Part shown: positions 20,529-28,474 of the stretch, piece after piece
Layout: every line of letters starts with the position of its first letter
How positions within the stretch are numbered: position 1 is the first letter of the stretch
Assembly: GCA_934435205.1 (NCBI GenBank)
Contig: CAKSAK010000003.1
Location: 124,001-188,000, forward strand
From: an uncultured Ruminococcus sp.
GTDB lineage: Bacteria > Bacillota > Clostridia > Oscillospirales > Ruminococcaceae
Direction of reading: 5' to 3'
Length of the DNA: 64,000 nt
Program-made: the position numbers and the translations under genes
The notes under the pieces: model-generated
What the model saw: the letters and a program-made list of their open reading frames with translations, nothing else
Database searches by the model: none
Told to the model about the DNA's origin: nothing

Positions 20529-21095
20529 ATGAACTTGTTTAAAATAAAGATAAAAAATACCACCTATGGTGTGTCGTTCAGCTTTTTCTTTGTTATAGCC
20601 CTCGTGACGATATGCTCTTCGACCCAAACGGAAAAATTGCTCATGACCCTTGTGAGCTGTGCTCTCCATGAACTGGGTCACCTCGTACTCATGACCGCTT
20701 TCGGCAGCTCACCGCAAGAAATTGTTGTCTATGGAGGCGGTATACGCATTACTCCTGATAATAAACAGCTGTCTAAATACCACGAGCTTACAGTGCTTTT
20801 CGGTGGCGCAGCAGTAAATTTTGCCCTCTGCCTGCTAACATATCTCATAAATGGCGGTGGCTTTTTCTGTCAGGTGAACTTTCTGCTTGGTGCGCTAAAC
20901 CTAATGCCATTTCGCTACTTTGACGGTGGCAGGATACTCGCCTTGCTTGCCAATGGCAAGGTCTGCGAGTTTTTCAGAGTGGTGTTTATACTACTCTCAG
21001 CGGTGTCTATGATACATATGATACTCCACGGCACTGTGAGCGTTTCTTTTGCCGCAACTTTTTGTTTTATCGTCCTCTCTGAAGTCATATATTAA
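20529..21095 (+). CDS. M50-family intramembrane metalloprotease
   Basis: A 188-residue site-2-protease-like protein. HELGH (residues 47-51) gives the zinc ligands and catalytic Glu; NLMPFRYFDGGR (124-135) gives the conserved Asp132 that is the third ligand. Four or five hydrophobic segments surround these motifs. It is similar in size to SpoIVFB-type M50 proteases, which cut membrane-bound regulatory proteins, but the substrate is unknown. ATG 20529 is preferred (GTG 20526 is possible); the open frame to 20454 is repeat DNA. No clear RBS is seen. The upstream gap is the composite repeat. Confidence 0.85.
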   Translation: MNLFKIKIKNTTYGVSFSFFFVIALVTICSSTQTEKLLMTLVSCALHELGHLVLMTAFGSSPQEIVVYGGGIRITPDNKQLSKYHELTVLFGGAAVNFALCLLTYLINGGGFFCQVNFLLGALNLMPFRYFDGGRILALLANGKVCEFFRVVFILLSAVSMIHMILHGTVSVSFAATFCFIVLSEVIY

Positions 21096-21106
21096 CACTT
21101 TGCTTA

Positions 21107-21135
21107 TTGCTTTTGTAATAAATTTTTGGTATAAT
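21107..21135 (+). promoter_or_regulatory. Promoter for the radical SAM pair
   Basis: TTGCTT (21107-21112), 17 bases, TATAAT (21130-21135). A module A palindrome (21158-21182) lies in the resulting 5' untranslated region, so it would be transcribed as a hairpin. Confidence 0.75.
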
Positions 21136-21157
21136 AATATGAAATGCTTATGTATCT

Positions 21158-21182
21158 GTAGGGGCGAACAGTGTTCGCCCGT
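21158..21182 (+). repeat. Palindromic intergenic repeat, module A
   Basis: This 25-bp unit is identical to that at 10552-10576. It lies between a consensus promoter and the TTG start of the radical SAM gene. Confidence 0.9.
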
Positions 21183-21262
21183 TTCACCTAACTTTGTGTA
21201 TTGCTTTCGCTTTACTGGGTGCGGTGAGATAGTACAGACATTCAATATCGGAGGATAAAACG

Positions 21263-23116
21263 TTGGAAGAATTAAAAAAGAAAATAGAAAAGCTGCTGCT
21301 TAAAGTGCAGCGTCCGTCAAGGTATATCGGCGGCGAGGTTGGCAGCGTGGTGAAGGATAAGGATAAGGTGGACGTGCGGTTCGCTTTCTGTTTTCCTGAT
21401 ACTTATGAGGTGGGTATGTCGCACCTTGGCATGAAGATACTTTACGGTCTGAAAAACGCCCGTGAGAACTGGTGGTGTGAGCGTGTTTTCATGCCTGAAG
21501 AGGACTATAACAAGCTCATGCGTGAGAACGATATCCCTCTTTACGCACTGGAAAGCCTTGACCCTATAAAGGATTTTGACTTCATCGGCTTTACGCTCAT
21601 GTATGAGCTTTCTTATAATAATGTATTGGAAATGCTCGACCTTGCAGGCGTACCAGTGCTTGCAAAGGACAGAACTGAGCTTACACCACTTGTTATCGCA
21701 GGCGGTCCGTGTGCCTGCAACCCTGAGCCTATGGCTGACTTTTTCGACCTGTTCATACTTGGCGAGGGCGAAGAGGTCAACGTGGAGCTTCTTGAGCTTT
21801 ATGAGAGAATGAAACCCTCAAAGCCTACAAAGCAGGAGTTTCTAAGAGAGGCGGCTAAGCTTGAGGGCGTTTATGTTCCGTCTTTCTATGACGTGGATTA
21901 CAACGAGGACGGCACTGTAAAGTCTATCACGCCAAACGTCCCTGAGGCACCTGCCAGGGTCAAAAAGCGTGTTATAAAGGACTTTGACAAGGTATATTAC
22001 CCTGAGGGATTTGTTGTGCCGTTTACTCAGATAGTCCATGACAGAGCGGTGGTTGAGGTACTGAGAGGGTGCATAAGAGGCTGTCGATTCTGTCAGGCAG
22101 GCTTTATCTACCGCCCGTTCAGAGAGAAAAGCATCGACACCATAAAGAACGAAACAAAGTCCCTTTGCGAGCAGACAGGCTATGAGGAAGTGTCCTTGTC
22201 GTCTTTGTCTACCAGCGATTACACTGAGATAAACAAGCTTTTGGAAAATCTTGTGGAATACACCGACGGCGAGCAGATAAACCTTTCACTGCCGTCACTG
22301 AGAATAGACAATTTCAGCGAAGAGCTTTTGGAGAAGATAAAGTCTGTAAGAAAAAGCGGTCTGACTTTTGCTCCAGAAGCTGGCACACAACGTCTTCGTG
22401 ACGTCATAAACAAGAATATCACCGAGGACGAGATAATGCGTACCTGCCGCACTGCCTTTGAGGGCGGTTACAGCACTGTAAAGCTTTATTTCATGCTTGG
22501 TCTGCCGGAGGAAACGCTGGAGGACGTTGAGGGTATCGCAAAGCTTGCGCAGAAAGTCCTTGACCTTTATTACGAAACACCAAAGGAAAAGCGTGGCAAG
22601 AGCGTGCAGATATCAGTGTCTACAGCTACATTCGTGCCAAAGCCTTTCACACCTTTCGAGTTTGAACCGCAGGCTACTCCCGAGGAGATAAAAGAGAAAC
22701 AGGAACACCTTTTCAAAAGTCTTACAAGCCGTAAGATACGCCTTAGCACTCATCAGTCATACACATCTATACTGGAGGCAGTGCTTGCAAGGGGCGACAG
22801 ACGTCTTGGCAAGGCGATATACACCGCATGGAAAAAGGGCTGCTATCTTGACGGCTGGGACGAGCATTTCAAGGCTGACAAGTGGCAGGAAGCATTCGAA
22901 GAATGTGGTCTTGACACAAGCTTTTACGCACACCGCAGACGTTCCTATGACGAGATAGCACCGTGGTCGCACCTTGATTATCTTGTGAGCCACGAGTTTT
23001 TCGTTCGTGAGAACAAGAAAGCACACGAGGCAGTGACTACACGAAACTGCAAAGAGGGCTGTTCAGGCTGTGGAATAAAATGCGAATACGGAGGTGTTTA
23101 CTGTGGCAAACGCTGA
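21263..23116 (+). CDS. TIGR03960-family B12-binding-type radical SAM protein
   Basis: The 617-residue protein starts with TTG, supported by CGGAGGA about 7 bases upstream. An N-terminal cobalamin-binding-like region (FCFPDTYEVGMSHLG, then ILGEGEEV) is followed by the radical SAM cluster motif CxxxCxxC at residues 270, 274 and 277 (GCIRGCRFCQ). The C-terminus is Cys-rich (NCKEGCSGCGIKCEYGGVYC). The family is widespread in Clostridia and is nearly always paired with a TIGR03936 protein, as here, where the genes overlap. A role in tRNA or rRNA modification is suspected for the family but unproven. Confidence 0.93.
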   Translation: MEELKKKIEKLLLKVQRPSRYIGGEVGSVVKDKDKVDVRFAFCFPDTYEVGMSHLGMKILYGLKNARENWWCERVFMPEEDYNKLMRENDIPLYALESLDPIKDFDFIGFTLMYELSYNNVLEMLDLAGVPVLAKDRTELTPLVIAGGPCACNPEPMADFFDLFILGEGEEVNVELLELYERMKPSKPTKQEFLREAAKLEGVYVPSFYDVDYNEDGTVKSITPNVPEAPARVKKRVIKDFDKVYYPEGFVVPFTQIVHDRAVVEVLRGCIRGCRFCQAGFIYRPFREKSIDTIKNETKSLCEQTGYEEVSLSSLSTSDYTEINKLLENLVEYTDGEQINLSLPSLRIDNFSEELLEKIKSVRKSGLTFAPEAGTQRLRDVINKNITEDEIMRTCRTAFEGGYSTVKLYFMLGLPEETLEDVEGIAKLAQKVLDLYYETPKEKRGKSVQISVSTATFVPKPFTPFEFEPQATPEEIKEKQEHLFKSLTSRKIRLSTHQSYTSILEAVLARGDRRLGKAIYTAWKKGCYLDGWDEHFKADKWQEAFEECGLDTSFYAHRRRSYDEIAPWSHLDYLVSHEFFVRENKKAHEAVTTRNCKEGCSGCGIKCEYGGVYCGKR

Positions 23117-23804
23117 GCCGAAGAATGTAAATCTCCGTGTGGAGAGATTTGAATACAGAGCGGTGTTTTCTAAAACAGGCAGGGCGAAATACATTTCACA
23201 TCTTGACCTTATGAGAGCCTTTCAGAGGGTATTCAAAAGGGCACATCTGCCTATATGGCACACTCAGGGTTTCAATCCCCACGTGTACATAATGTTCCCT
23301 CTTGCATTGCCCCTTGGCACTGACAGCAGGGTAGAGATAATGGACTTTGCACTCACTGAGGATATCCCATACAGCGAGGTTTTGGAGCGAATGAACGCAC
23401 AAACGCCTGTTGGTCTGGAGATAGTGAGCGTTTCAAAGCCTGAGCATAAGCACACCGACATCACTGCGGCAGAGTATGTGGCAAGGCTGAAAACGGACAA
23501 GGACGTGCATGAGTTGGCAAAGCTTTTCGGCGAGTTCATGGAACTTGACAAGATAGAGATAGAAAAGCGGACGAAGAAAAAGACCATCAATCTTGTGGAC
23601 ATAAAGCCGCATATCACTGTGCTTTATACCAAAGAGAACAAGGACAGCTTTGAGATAGGTCTTAGGCTGCCATGCGGAAGTTCATTCAATCTTAATGTGA
23701 ACGTAGTCATAGACACGTTCTGTGAGCGTTATGGTATAGAAATATCGGAAATTTATACAGAACGTACAAAAATACTCATGACAAACGGCGAAAATTTTAT
23801 ATAA
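23103..23804 (+). CDS. TIGR03936 (DUF2344) radical SAM-associated protein
   Basis: The 233-residue protein is the usual partner of TIGR03960: FSKTGRAKYISHLDLMRAFQR near residue 23, then HTQGFNPHVYIMFPLALPLG. GTG 23103 is preferred over GTG 23094 because ACGGAGG ends at 23094, 8 bases before it. The gene overlaps the radical SAM gene by 14 bp, which suggests coupled translation. Its function is unknown; the pair probably acts on one substrate. In many Clostridia RNase G and rplU-rpmA follow; here rplS follows instead. Confidence 0.9.
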   Translation: MANAEPKNVNLRVERFEYRAVFSKTGRAKYISHLDLMRAFQRVFKRAHLPIWHTQGFNPHVYIMFPLALPLGTDSRVEIMDFALTEDIPYSEVLERMNAQTPVGLEIVSVSKPEHKHTDITAAEYVARLKTDKDVHELAKLFGEFMELDKIEIEKRTKKKTINLVDIKPHITVLYTKENKDSFEIGLRLPCGSSFNLNVNVVIDTFCERYGIEISEIYTERTKILMTNGENFI

Positions 23805-23810
23805 ATATCC

Positions 23811-23839
23811 TTGCAAAAGGTTTTGAGATGTGGTATAAT
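23811..23839 (+). promoter_or_regulatory. Promoter for rplS
   Basis: TTGCAA (23811-23816), 17 bases, TATAAT (23834-23839). It leaves a 5' leader of about 150 bases before the rplS start codon. Confidence 0.85.
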
Positions 23840-23845
23840 ATTAAA

Positions 23846-23952
23846 GCATTTGAATTACCGTCGGTTCTTCCGACGAGAGTTAATGCCACGCCTTTGAACG
23901 GAAGGCACGACATTAAAGCGGACAGTCCTCTGGCTTTGCAGCGATAGCTGCC
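23846..23952 (+). ncRNA. Structured leader of rplS (candidate L19 leader)
   Basis: Three stems can be drawn. The first is CGTCGG (23859) with CCGACG (23870). The second is a long arm, TTAATG (23880) with CATTAA (23911), enclosing GCCTT (23890) with AAGGC (23902). The third is GCAGC (23938) with GCTGC (23947). Firmicute rplS genes are known to carry an L19 leader that mediates autoregulation, and this leader is in the right place. Identity with that family is inferred from position and structure, not from a covariance search. Confidence 0.55.
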
Positions 23953-23995
23953 ATAAAGCGAATGAATGTCTGAAAATATTAAGGAGGAATTTAAA

Positions 23996-24340
23996 GTGGA
24001 CGCTTTAAAGCAGATTTCTAATTCAAGCCTTAAATCCGAGGCACCTGTTATCAACGTTGGTGATACAGTAAAGGTACACGTAAGAATTACAGAGGGTGAC
24101 AAGTCCAGAATCCAGGTATTCGAGGGCACAGTTATCGCTAAGAAGCACGGTGGAATCCACGAGACATTCACAGTTCGTAGAGTAGCTCACGGCTGTGGAA
24201 TCGAGAGAGTTTTCCCTGTTCATTCACCTGTAGTTGAAAAGGTAGAGGTTGTACGTAGCGGTAAGGTTCGCCGTGCTAAGCTCTATTATCTCCGTGACAG
24301 AGTTGGTAAGGCAGCTAAGGTCAAGGAAGCTATCAGATAA
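23996..24340 (+). CDS. rplS: 50S ribosomal protein L19
   Basis: The 114-residue protein contains the L19 core: [28 protein letters not shown], then [20 protein letters not shown] and [18 protein letters not shown]19 sits at the 30S-50S interface. The GTG at 23996 is chosen because AAGGAGGA ends 7 bases before it and the resulting length is normal for the family; the in-frame ATG at 23966 would add ten residues and lies before that site. A promoter and structured leader precede the gene, and a terminator follows 16 bp after the stop. Confidence 0.97.
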   Translation: MDALKQISNSSLKSEAPVINVGDTVKVHVRITEGDKSRIQVFEGTVIAKKHGGIHETFTVRRVAHGCGIERVFPVHSPVVEKVEVVRSGKVRRAKLYYLRDRVGKAAKVKEAIR

Positions 24341-24356
24341 TTCTTTCTATAAAAAC

Positions 24357-24385
24357 GAGTCGGCTTTGGTCGGCTCTTTTTTTAT
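24357..24385 (+). terminator. Terminator of rplS
   Basis: An 8-bp stem with two G-T pairs (GAGTCGGC / GTCGGCTC) and a TTTG loop is followed by seven T. Confidence 0.85.
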
Positions 24386-24424
24386 CCCTTGCCGCTTTGG
24401 CTATGAAGAATTCTTATTGTCAAA

Positions 24425-24572
24425 TTGCACAAAATATCAGCACTTGATTTGTGCAAACAAATGATTTATATTTTAATTTGGCAACATTTCTGCAATTGTT
24501 GCATTTTTTATGCAACAAAACGCCCTTTTTTCTGGATAAGTAGAGGGGGATAATTTCCTCTGCTTCACAGAG
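24425..24572 (+). promoter_or_regulatory. Inverted-repeat cluster upstream of the DUF6291 gene
   Basis: This AT-rich leader contains a 9-bp inverted repeat TTGCACAAA (24425) / TTTGTGCAA (24448). It also contains a 9-bp stem TTGTTGCAT (24496) / ATGCAACAA (24510) whose left arm could instead pair with GCAACA (24481), and short repeats AGAGG/CCTCT and CTCTG/CAGAG just before the RBS. This could be an operator region, an attenuator or an origin-like site. No convincing -35/-10 pair was found. Confidence 0.5.
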
Positions 24573-24586
24573 AAAGGACGATAAAA

Positions 24587-25429
24587 ATGGCAAAGAATTT
24601 TCACACAGACAACAAAGCGTTCATGCTTTACAAAGACTGGGAGGACATTTTTCAGGCGCTTGACAGCAGCGAAGAGATAGGCGAGCTTGTCATGGCGTTG
24701 TTTGCTTATGCAAAGAGGGGAGAATCACCAAAGCTGTCAGGCGGAGCAAAAATAGCGTTTCTTATGATGAGGGCTGCTATCGAGCGTGACGGCATTGCAT
24801 GGGAAGAGATGTGTGCTCAAAGGAGCGAGTGCGGTAAAAAGGGTGGCAGACCTAAAAAGTCTGATGAGTCAGGGAATACTGATGAAAAAGCTGAGCAGAC
24901 AGCTGCATCAGCAGATAATGCAGAAGAAAAACCTCAGGGTATAAATGATACCGCAGAAAAACCAAAAGCTTTTTCACAAACCAAAAGGTTTTCAGAAAAA
25001 GCAAAAAAAGCTGATAAAGATATAGATATAGATAAAGACAAAGATACAGATATAGATATAGACAAAGATACAGATATAGATATAGATAAAGCTATAGATA
25101 AAGAGAAAAAGAAAGACGCAGGGACAGCGAAGTCTGTCGTCAGGTCTTTCGGCACACACAAAAATATAATGCTCACATCAGAGCAGTATAACGAGCTTGA
25201 AAGCAGATGTCGGTCTGTCGGTCTGTCTTTAGAGAGCTATATATCTAAATTATCTCAATGGCTGTTTACCAAGGGCAGGCACTGCACAGACCCATACCGC
25301 ATAATCTCAGGCTGGCTTGACAATGATTCAAAGAGAAAGACTGCGGCAAAGCCCAAAGAAAGACAAGGCTGCGATCTGTCGTGGTATGATGACTTTGCCA
25401 TGAATTTTGATCTGTCAAAGTTCCTGTAG
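24587..25429 (+). CDS. DUF6291 phage-type replication protein
   Basis: The 280-residue protein begins with the DUF6291 pattern common in Firmicute prophages: FMLYKDWEDIFQALDSSEEIGELVMALFAYAKRGE, then AFLMMRAAIERD and CGKKGGRPKKSD. A charged linker (residues about 144-180) consists of a repeating D-I-D-K unit encoded by near-perfect GATATA-rich DNA repeats. A C-terminal segment (about 195-255) resembles the DNA-binding end of such proteins (LTSEQYNELESRC, YISKLSQWLFTKG, YRIISGWL). The likely role is replication initiation of a mobile element. No other phage gene is nearby. The stop codon TAG lies inside a GTAGGGG repeat-like string. It interrupts the usual rplS-lepB-ylqF order. Confidence 0.75.
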   Translation: MAKNFHTDNKAFMLYKDWEDIFQALDSSEEIGELVMALFAYAKRGESPKLSGGAKIAFLMMRAAIERDGIAWEEMCAQRSECGKKGGRPKKSDESGNTDEKAEQTAASADNAEEKPQGINDTAEKPKAFSQTKRFSEKAKKADKDIDIDKDKDTDIDIDKDTDIDIDKAIDKEKKKDAGTAKSVVRSFGTHKNIMLTSEQYNELESRCRSVGLSLESYISKLSQWLFTKGRHCTDPYRIISGWLDNDSKRKTAAKPKERQGCDLSWYDDFAMNFDLSKFL

Positions 25430-25606
25430 GGGGGCTGCTGTACTTGCCATATCTGCACGATGTATGTGTAGGGGCGATAGTTTCTTCTGCCGCAAAATCG
25501 CTGCGCTTGGTGCTGGTGCACAACTTTGGTCAGCTATGCCCATTCCTCATTTCTCATTCCTCATTCCTCATTCTCCATTCCTCATTCCTCATTCCTCATT
25601 TCTCAC
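25425..25606 (+). repeat. Mosaic repeat island between DUF6291 and lepB
   Basis: In order: a GTAGGGGGGCTG unit (25426), which contains the stop codon of the DUF6291 gene; a GTAGGGGCGATAG unit (25468); module B (25487-25508, CTGCCGCAAAATCGCTGCGC); and the 7-bp tract (TCATTCC type) at 25541-25606. The module order B, GCCCATTCC junction, 7-bp tract matches the reverse of the island at 14682-14821. Nothing else is seen in this gap except the lepB promoter. Confidence 0.85.
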
Positions 25607-25652
25607 TTAAACCCTCCGCTCCCCCTATCTCAAAGAAATTTTCCTTACCCCC

Positions 25653-25681
25653 TTGTAATTTGTTTTGAAATTTGATATAAT
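25653..25681 (+). promoter_or_regulatory. Promoter for the lepB-ylqF-rnhB-yraN operon
   Basis: TTGTAA (25653-25658), 17 bases, TATAAT (25676-25681), 59 bases before the first lepB start. Confidence 0.8.
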
Positions 25682-25739
25682 AAATCTATATGAGTATTTG
25701 ACGGCTTTTGCCGCCTTTGGATAAAGGATCGAGGCTTTT

Positions 25740-26375
25740 ATGGACGATAATAAAAAATTCGGCGACGTTTCTCAGGAGGATATCGACAAGGCTAAAAAAG
25801 CCGCCCCTGACGACCTAAAGGAAAAACAGCCCGTGAATGTTATGGACGAGGTCTTTGAATGGGCTGAATCTTTCGTGTTTGCTATGTTTGTGGTGATCCT
25901 GATATTTACTTTCTTCTTCAGGATAGTTCTTGTTCAGGGCCCTTCTATGCGTGAGACCTTGCAGGATCAGGACAGACTTATAATCACTCACATAAATTAT
26001 ACACCCAAAAAGGGCGATATCGTTGTTATCAACAGCGAAAAGCTCGGCAAAACTATCATCAAGCGTGTTATCGGCACTGGCGGGGATAAGGTTGTCGTTG
26101 ATTATAATAACAATACCGTTACAGTAAACGGTAAGGTCATTTCAAATGACAATATCAGGGAAGCTATGTATAACACTAATCTCTTTGATGAGAAATATGA
26201 AGTGGAAGAAAATGTTTTTGAGTATGACGTGCCAGAGGACAAGCTGTTCGTCATGGGTGATAACAGAAATAATTCCACAGACAGCAGAAGACTAGGCTTT
26301 ATTGATCCATCTGACGTGCTTGGTAAGGCAGTTTTAAGGCTTTATCCATTTGACAGCTTTGGTAAGGTAAGTTGA
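25740..26375 (+). CDS. lepB: Signal peptidase I (first copy)
   Basis: The 211-residue S26A peptidase removes signal peptides from exported proteins. An acidic/lysine-rich cytoplasmic tail is followed by one membrane span (about residues 43-65), catalytic Ser69 in QGPSM, catalytic Lys108 in TIIKRVIG, and GDNRNNSTDSR near the C-terminus. The lysine shows it is the usual prokaryotic Ser/Lys type, not the SipW-like Ser/His type. It is the first gene of a run of overlapping or tightly spaced genes (lepB-lepB-ylqF-rnhB-yraN). The ATG is preceded by GGATCGAGG. Confidence 0.95.
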   Translation: MDDNKKFGDVSQEDIDKAKKAAPDDLKEKQPVNVMDEVFEWAESFVFAMFVVILIFTFFFRIVLVQGPSMRETLQDQDRLIITHINYTPKKGDIVVINSEKLGKTIIKRVIGTGGDKVVVDYNNNTVTVNGKVISNDNIREAMYNTNLFDEKYEVEENVFEYDVPEDKLFVMGDNRNNSTDSRRLGFIDPSDVLGKAVLRLYPFDSFGKVS

Positions 26376-26941
26376 AAAAGCAGGGTAAAAGAGCTGTTGA
26401 TAATCTGTTCGACTTTCTTGAGATCATAGTCATGGCAATGTTCGTGGTCGTGCTTGTTTTTACTTTTGTGTTTAGAACAGTGAACGTACAAGGCCAGTCA
26501 ATGCAGGACACTCTTTTTGAAAATGATTCTCTTGTTATATCAAAACTGCTTTATACGCCAAAGCAGGGGGATATAGTTGTGGTCAACTCGTCTGTTCTTG
26601 ACAATAGGATAATCAAGCGTATCATTGCCGTAGAAGGGCAAAAGGTCGAGATAGACAACAAGTCGGCTACAGTCAAGGTCAACGGAGCGGTGCTTGATGA
26701 GAGCTATATCAAGTGCGACGGCAGCTTTGATGACGAGTATTTTGATGAAAGATACTATAATAAAGAAAGTGAAGTTTATGAGTATTATGTGCCTGAGGGC
26801 TGTTGCTTTGTAATGGGCGACAACCGAAATCATTCCACAGACAGCCGCGTAATAGGATATGTGCCTTATGACGAGATAGTCGGCAGAGTGCTGTTTCGAT
26901 TTGCGGCAGGCAATGATGAGGGCGTTGGTAAGGTAGATTGA
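26372..26941 (+). CDS. Signal peptidase I (second copy)
   Basis: The 189-residue S26A peptidase is paralogous to the gene before it. One membrane span lies at about residues 15-37, with Ser43 in QGQSM, Lys82 in RIIKRIIA and GDNRNHSTDSR near the end. It lacks the long N-terminal tail of copy 1. It starts with TTG at 26372, overlapping the stop of copy 1 by four bases (TTGA), so its translation is probably coupled. Both copies keep all catalytic motifs and neither looks degenerate, which suggests different substrate preferences. Confidence 0.93.
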   Translation: MKKQGKRAVDNLFDFLEIIVMAMFVVVLVFTFVFRTVNVQGQSMQDTLFENDSLVISKLLYTPKQGDIVVVNSSVLDNRIIKRIIAVEGQKVEIDNKSATVKVNGAVLDESYIKCDGSFDDEYFDERYYNKESEVYEYYVPEGCCFVMGDNRNHSTDSRVIGYVPYDEIVGRVLFRFAAGNDEGVGKVD

Positions 26942-26961
26942 GTTAGAGTAAGGAGGAAGAT

Positions 26962-27858
26962 ATGAGCGAAGTATCTCACGTTCAGTGGTTTCCTGGACAT
27001 ATGGCAAAAACACGCCGCATAATGGCGTCAAACTTAAAGCTTGTGGACGCAGTTGTGGAAATAACTGACGCTCGTATCCCGTTTTCAAGCAGAAACCCTG
27101 AAATGAAGCGTATCGTAGGCTCAAAGCCAAGGCTTGTGCTTCTCAACAAGGCTGATTCAGCCGATCCGGAAGTAACGGCAATGTGGCTCGACTATTACGC
27201 AAAACAGGGAATCACAGCGCTTGCTACAGATTGCCGGAGTGGCAAGAACGTAAGTAAGTTTTATGGAAAGCTCAAAGAGCTTTTAAAGGACGATATTGAG
27301 AAATGGAATGTCAAGGGTATGTCGGGCAGACCTATAAGAATAATGATAGTCGGTATACCAAACGTTGGCAAGTCGTCATTTATAAACAGACTTGCAGGGT
27401 CAAGGCTTGCAAAAGTTGAGGACCGACCCGGTGTTACAAGAGGTAAACAGTGGGTGAAGCTTGACGAGGGCTTTGAGCTTTTGGATATGCCTGGTGTGCT
27501 GTGGCCTAAGTTTGAGGATAAGCTTGTGGGAGAAAGACTCGCTTTCACAGGTGCGGTCAAGGACGATATCATGGATATGGAATATCTTGCCTGCCGACTG
27601 CTGGAGTTTTTGAAAGAGAACTACCCTGAGCTTATCGAAAAACGTTATGGCATCAGAACAGACGATATAGAGCCTGCCGACGAGGAAACTATCGGCTGTG
27701 TGGTAGGCTTTGAGCTTCTTGAAAGAATAGGCAGAAAGCGTGGCTTTTTAGTATCAGGCGGAGAGATAAACACCGAAAGGGCAGCCATTACAGTTATGGA
27801 CGAGTTCAGAAACGGCACTCTCGGCAGACTTACTCTTGAAAAGCCAAAGGGGTATTGA
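26962..27858 (+). CDS. ylqF: Ribosome biogenesis GTPase YlqF/RbgA
   Basis: This 298-residue circularly permuted GTPase is needed for late 50S assembly. The G4 motif NKAD (62-65) precedes G1 GIPNVGKSS (131-139), and G3 DMPG follows, the order diagnostic of this family. The N-terminus VQWFPGHMAKTRR is the family signature. A C-terminal RNA-binding domain ends at about residue 298. The RBS AAGGAGGA is 6-7 bases before the ATG. rnhB starts one base after its stop codon, an arrangement known from many Firmicutes. Confidence 0.96.
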   Translation: MSEVSHVQWFPGHMAKTRRIMASNLKLVDAVVEITDARIPFSSRNPEMKRIVGSKPRLVLLNKADSADPEVTAMWLDYYAKQGITALATDCRSGKNVSKFYGKLKELLKDDIEKWNVKGMSGRPIRIMIVGIPNVGKSSFINRLAGSRLAKVEDRPGVTRGKQWVKLDEGFELLDMPGVLWPKFEDKLVGERLAFTGAVKDDIMDMEYLACRLLEFLKENYPELIEKRYGIRTDDIEPADEETIGCVVGFELLERIGRKRGFLVSGGEINTERAAITVMDEFRNGTLGRLTLEKPKGY

Positions 27859-27859
27859 T

Positions 27860-28474
27860 ATGACGCTCAGCGAGTTTGATAACGAGATAAGAAAAGATTA
27901 TAACGTGGTGTGCGGCTGCGATGAAGCCGGCAGAGGTCCTCTTGCAGGAGATGTGTTTGCGGCGGCTGTTATATTCGATAAGGACACAGTTATAGAGGGG
28001 ATAAACGACAGCAAAAAGCTTACAGTGAAAAAGCGTGAAGAGCTTTTTGATGAGATAATGGAAAAAGCAGTTGATTTTTCTATACAGACTGCAACGGTGG
28101 ATGAGATAGAGGATATAAATATACTTAACGCCGCAATGCTCGCAATGAAAAGAGCGGTGGAGGATATGGACACAAAGCCTGATGTTTGCCTTATAGACGG
28201 CAACAAGACCCCAAAGGATCTTGAATGTCCAGCCATAGCGGTGGTAAAGGGAGATGCCAAAAGTCAGGCAGTGGCGGCGGCGTCAATCCTTGCAAAGGTC
28301 GCAAGGGACAGGTATATGGAGCAAATGGCTGAACTCTATCCTGAGTATCGGTTTGAGAAGCATAAGGGCTATGGCACAAAGCTCCACTATCAGATGATAG
28401 ATCAGTATGGACCATGCGGGATACATAGAATGAGTTTTCTCAAAAAGTATTATGCAAAGAAAAATGGGCATTGA
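27860..28474 (+). CDS. rnhB: Ribonuclease HII
   Basis: The 204-residue enzyme cleaves RNA in RNA-DNA hybrids and removes misincorporated ribonucleotides. The active-site block is CGCDEAGRGPLAGDV (Asp21, Glu22), followed by GINDSKKLTVKKRE, CLIDGNKTP and the SILAKVARD block. The ATG at 27860 starts one base after the ylqF stop; the in-frame ATG at 27836 would lie inside ylqF. AAAGGGG precedes it at 7-8 bases. It overlaps the yraN start. Confidence 0.96.
   Translation: MTLSEFDNEIRKDYNVVCGCDEAGRGPLAGDVFAAAVIFDKDTVIEGINDSKKLTVKKREELFDEIMEKAVDFSIQTATVDEIEDINILNAAMLAMKRAVEDMDTKPDVCLIDGNKTPKDLECPAIAVVKGDAKSQAVAAASILAKVARDRYMEQMAELYPEYRFEKHKGYGTKLHYQMIDQYGPCGIHRMSFLKKYYAKKNGH

Noticed and set aside
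24934..25176. Antisense frame opposite the DUF6291 linker
   Set aside because: It is a mirror of the repetitive D-I-D-K coding repeat and has a purely low-complexity translation.
25407..25668. Small frames over the repeat island after the DUF6291 gene
   Set aside because: They translate module B and the 7-bp tract, have no RBS, and the same peptide motif appears wherever the tract occurs.
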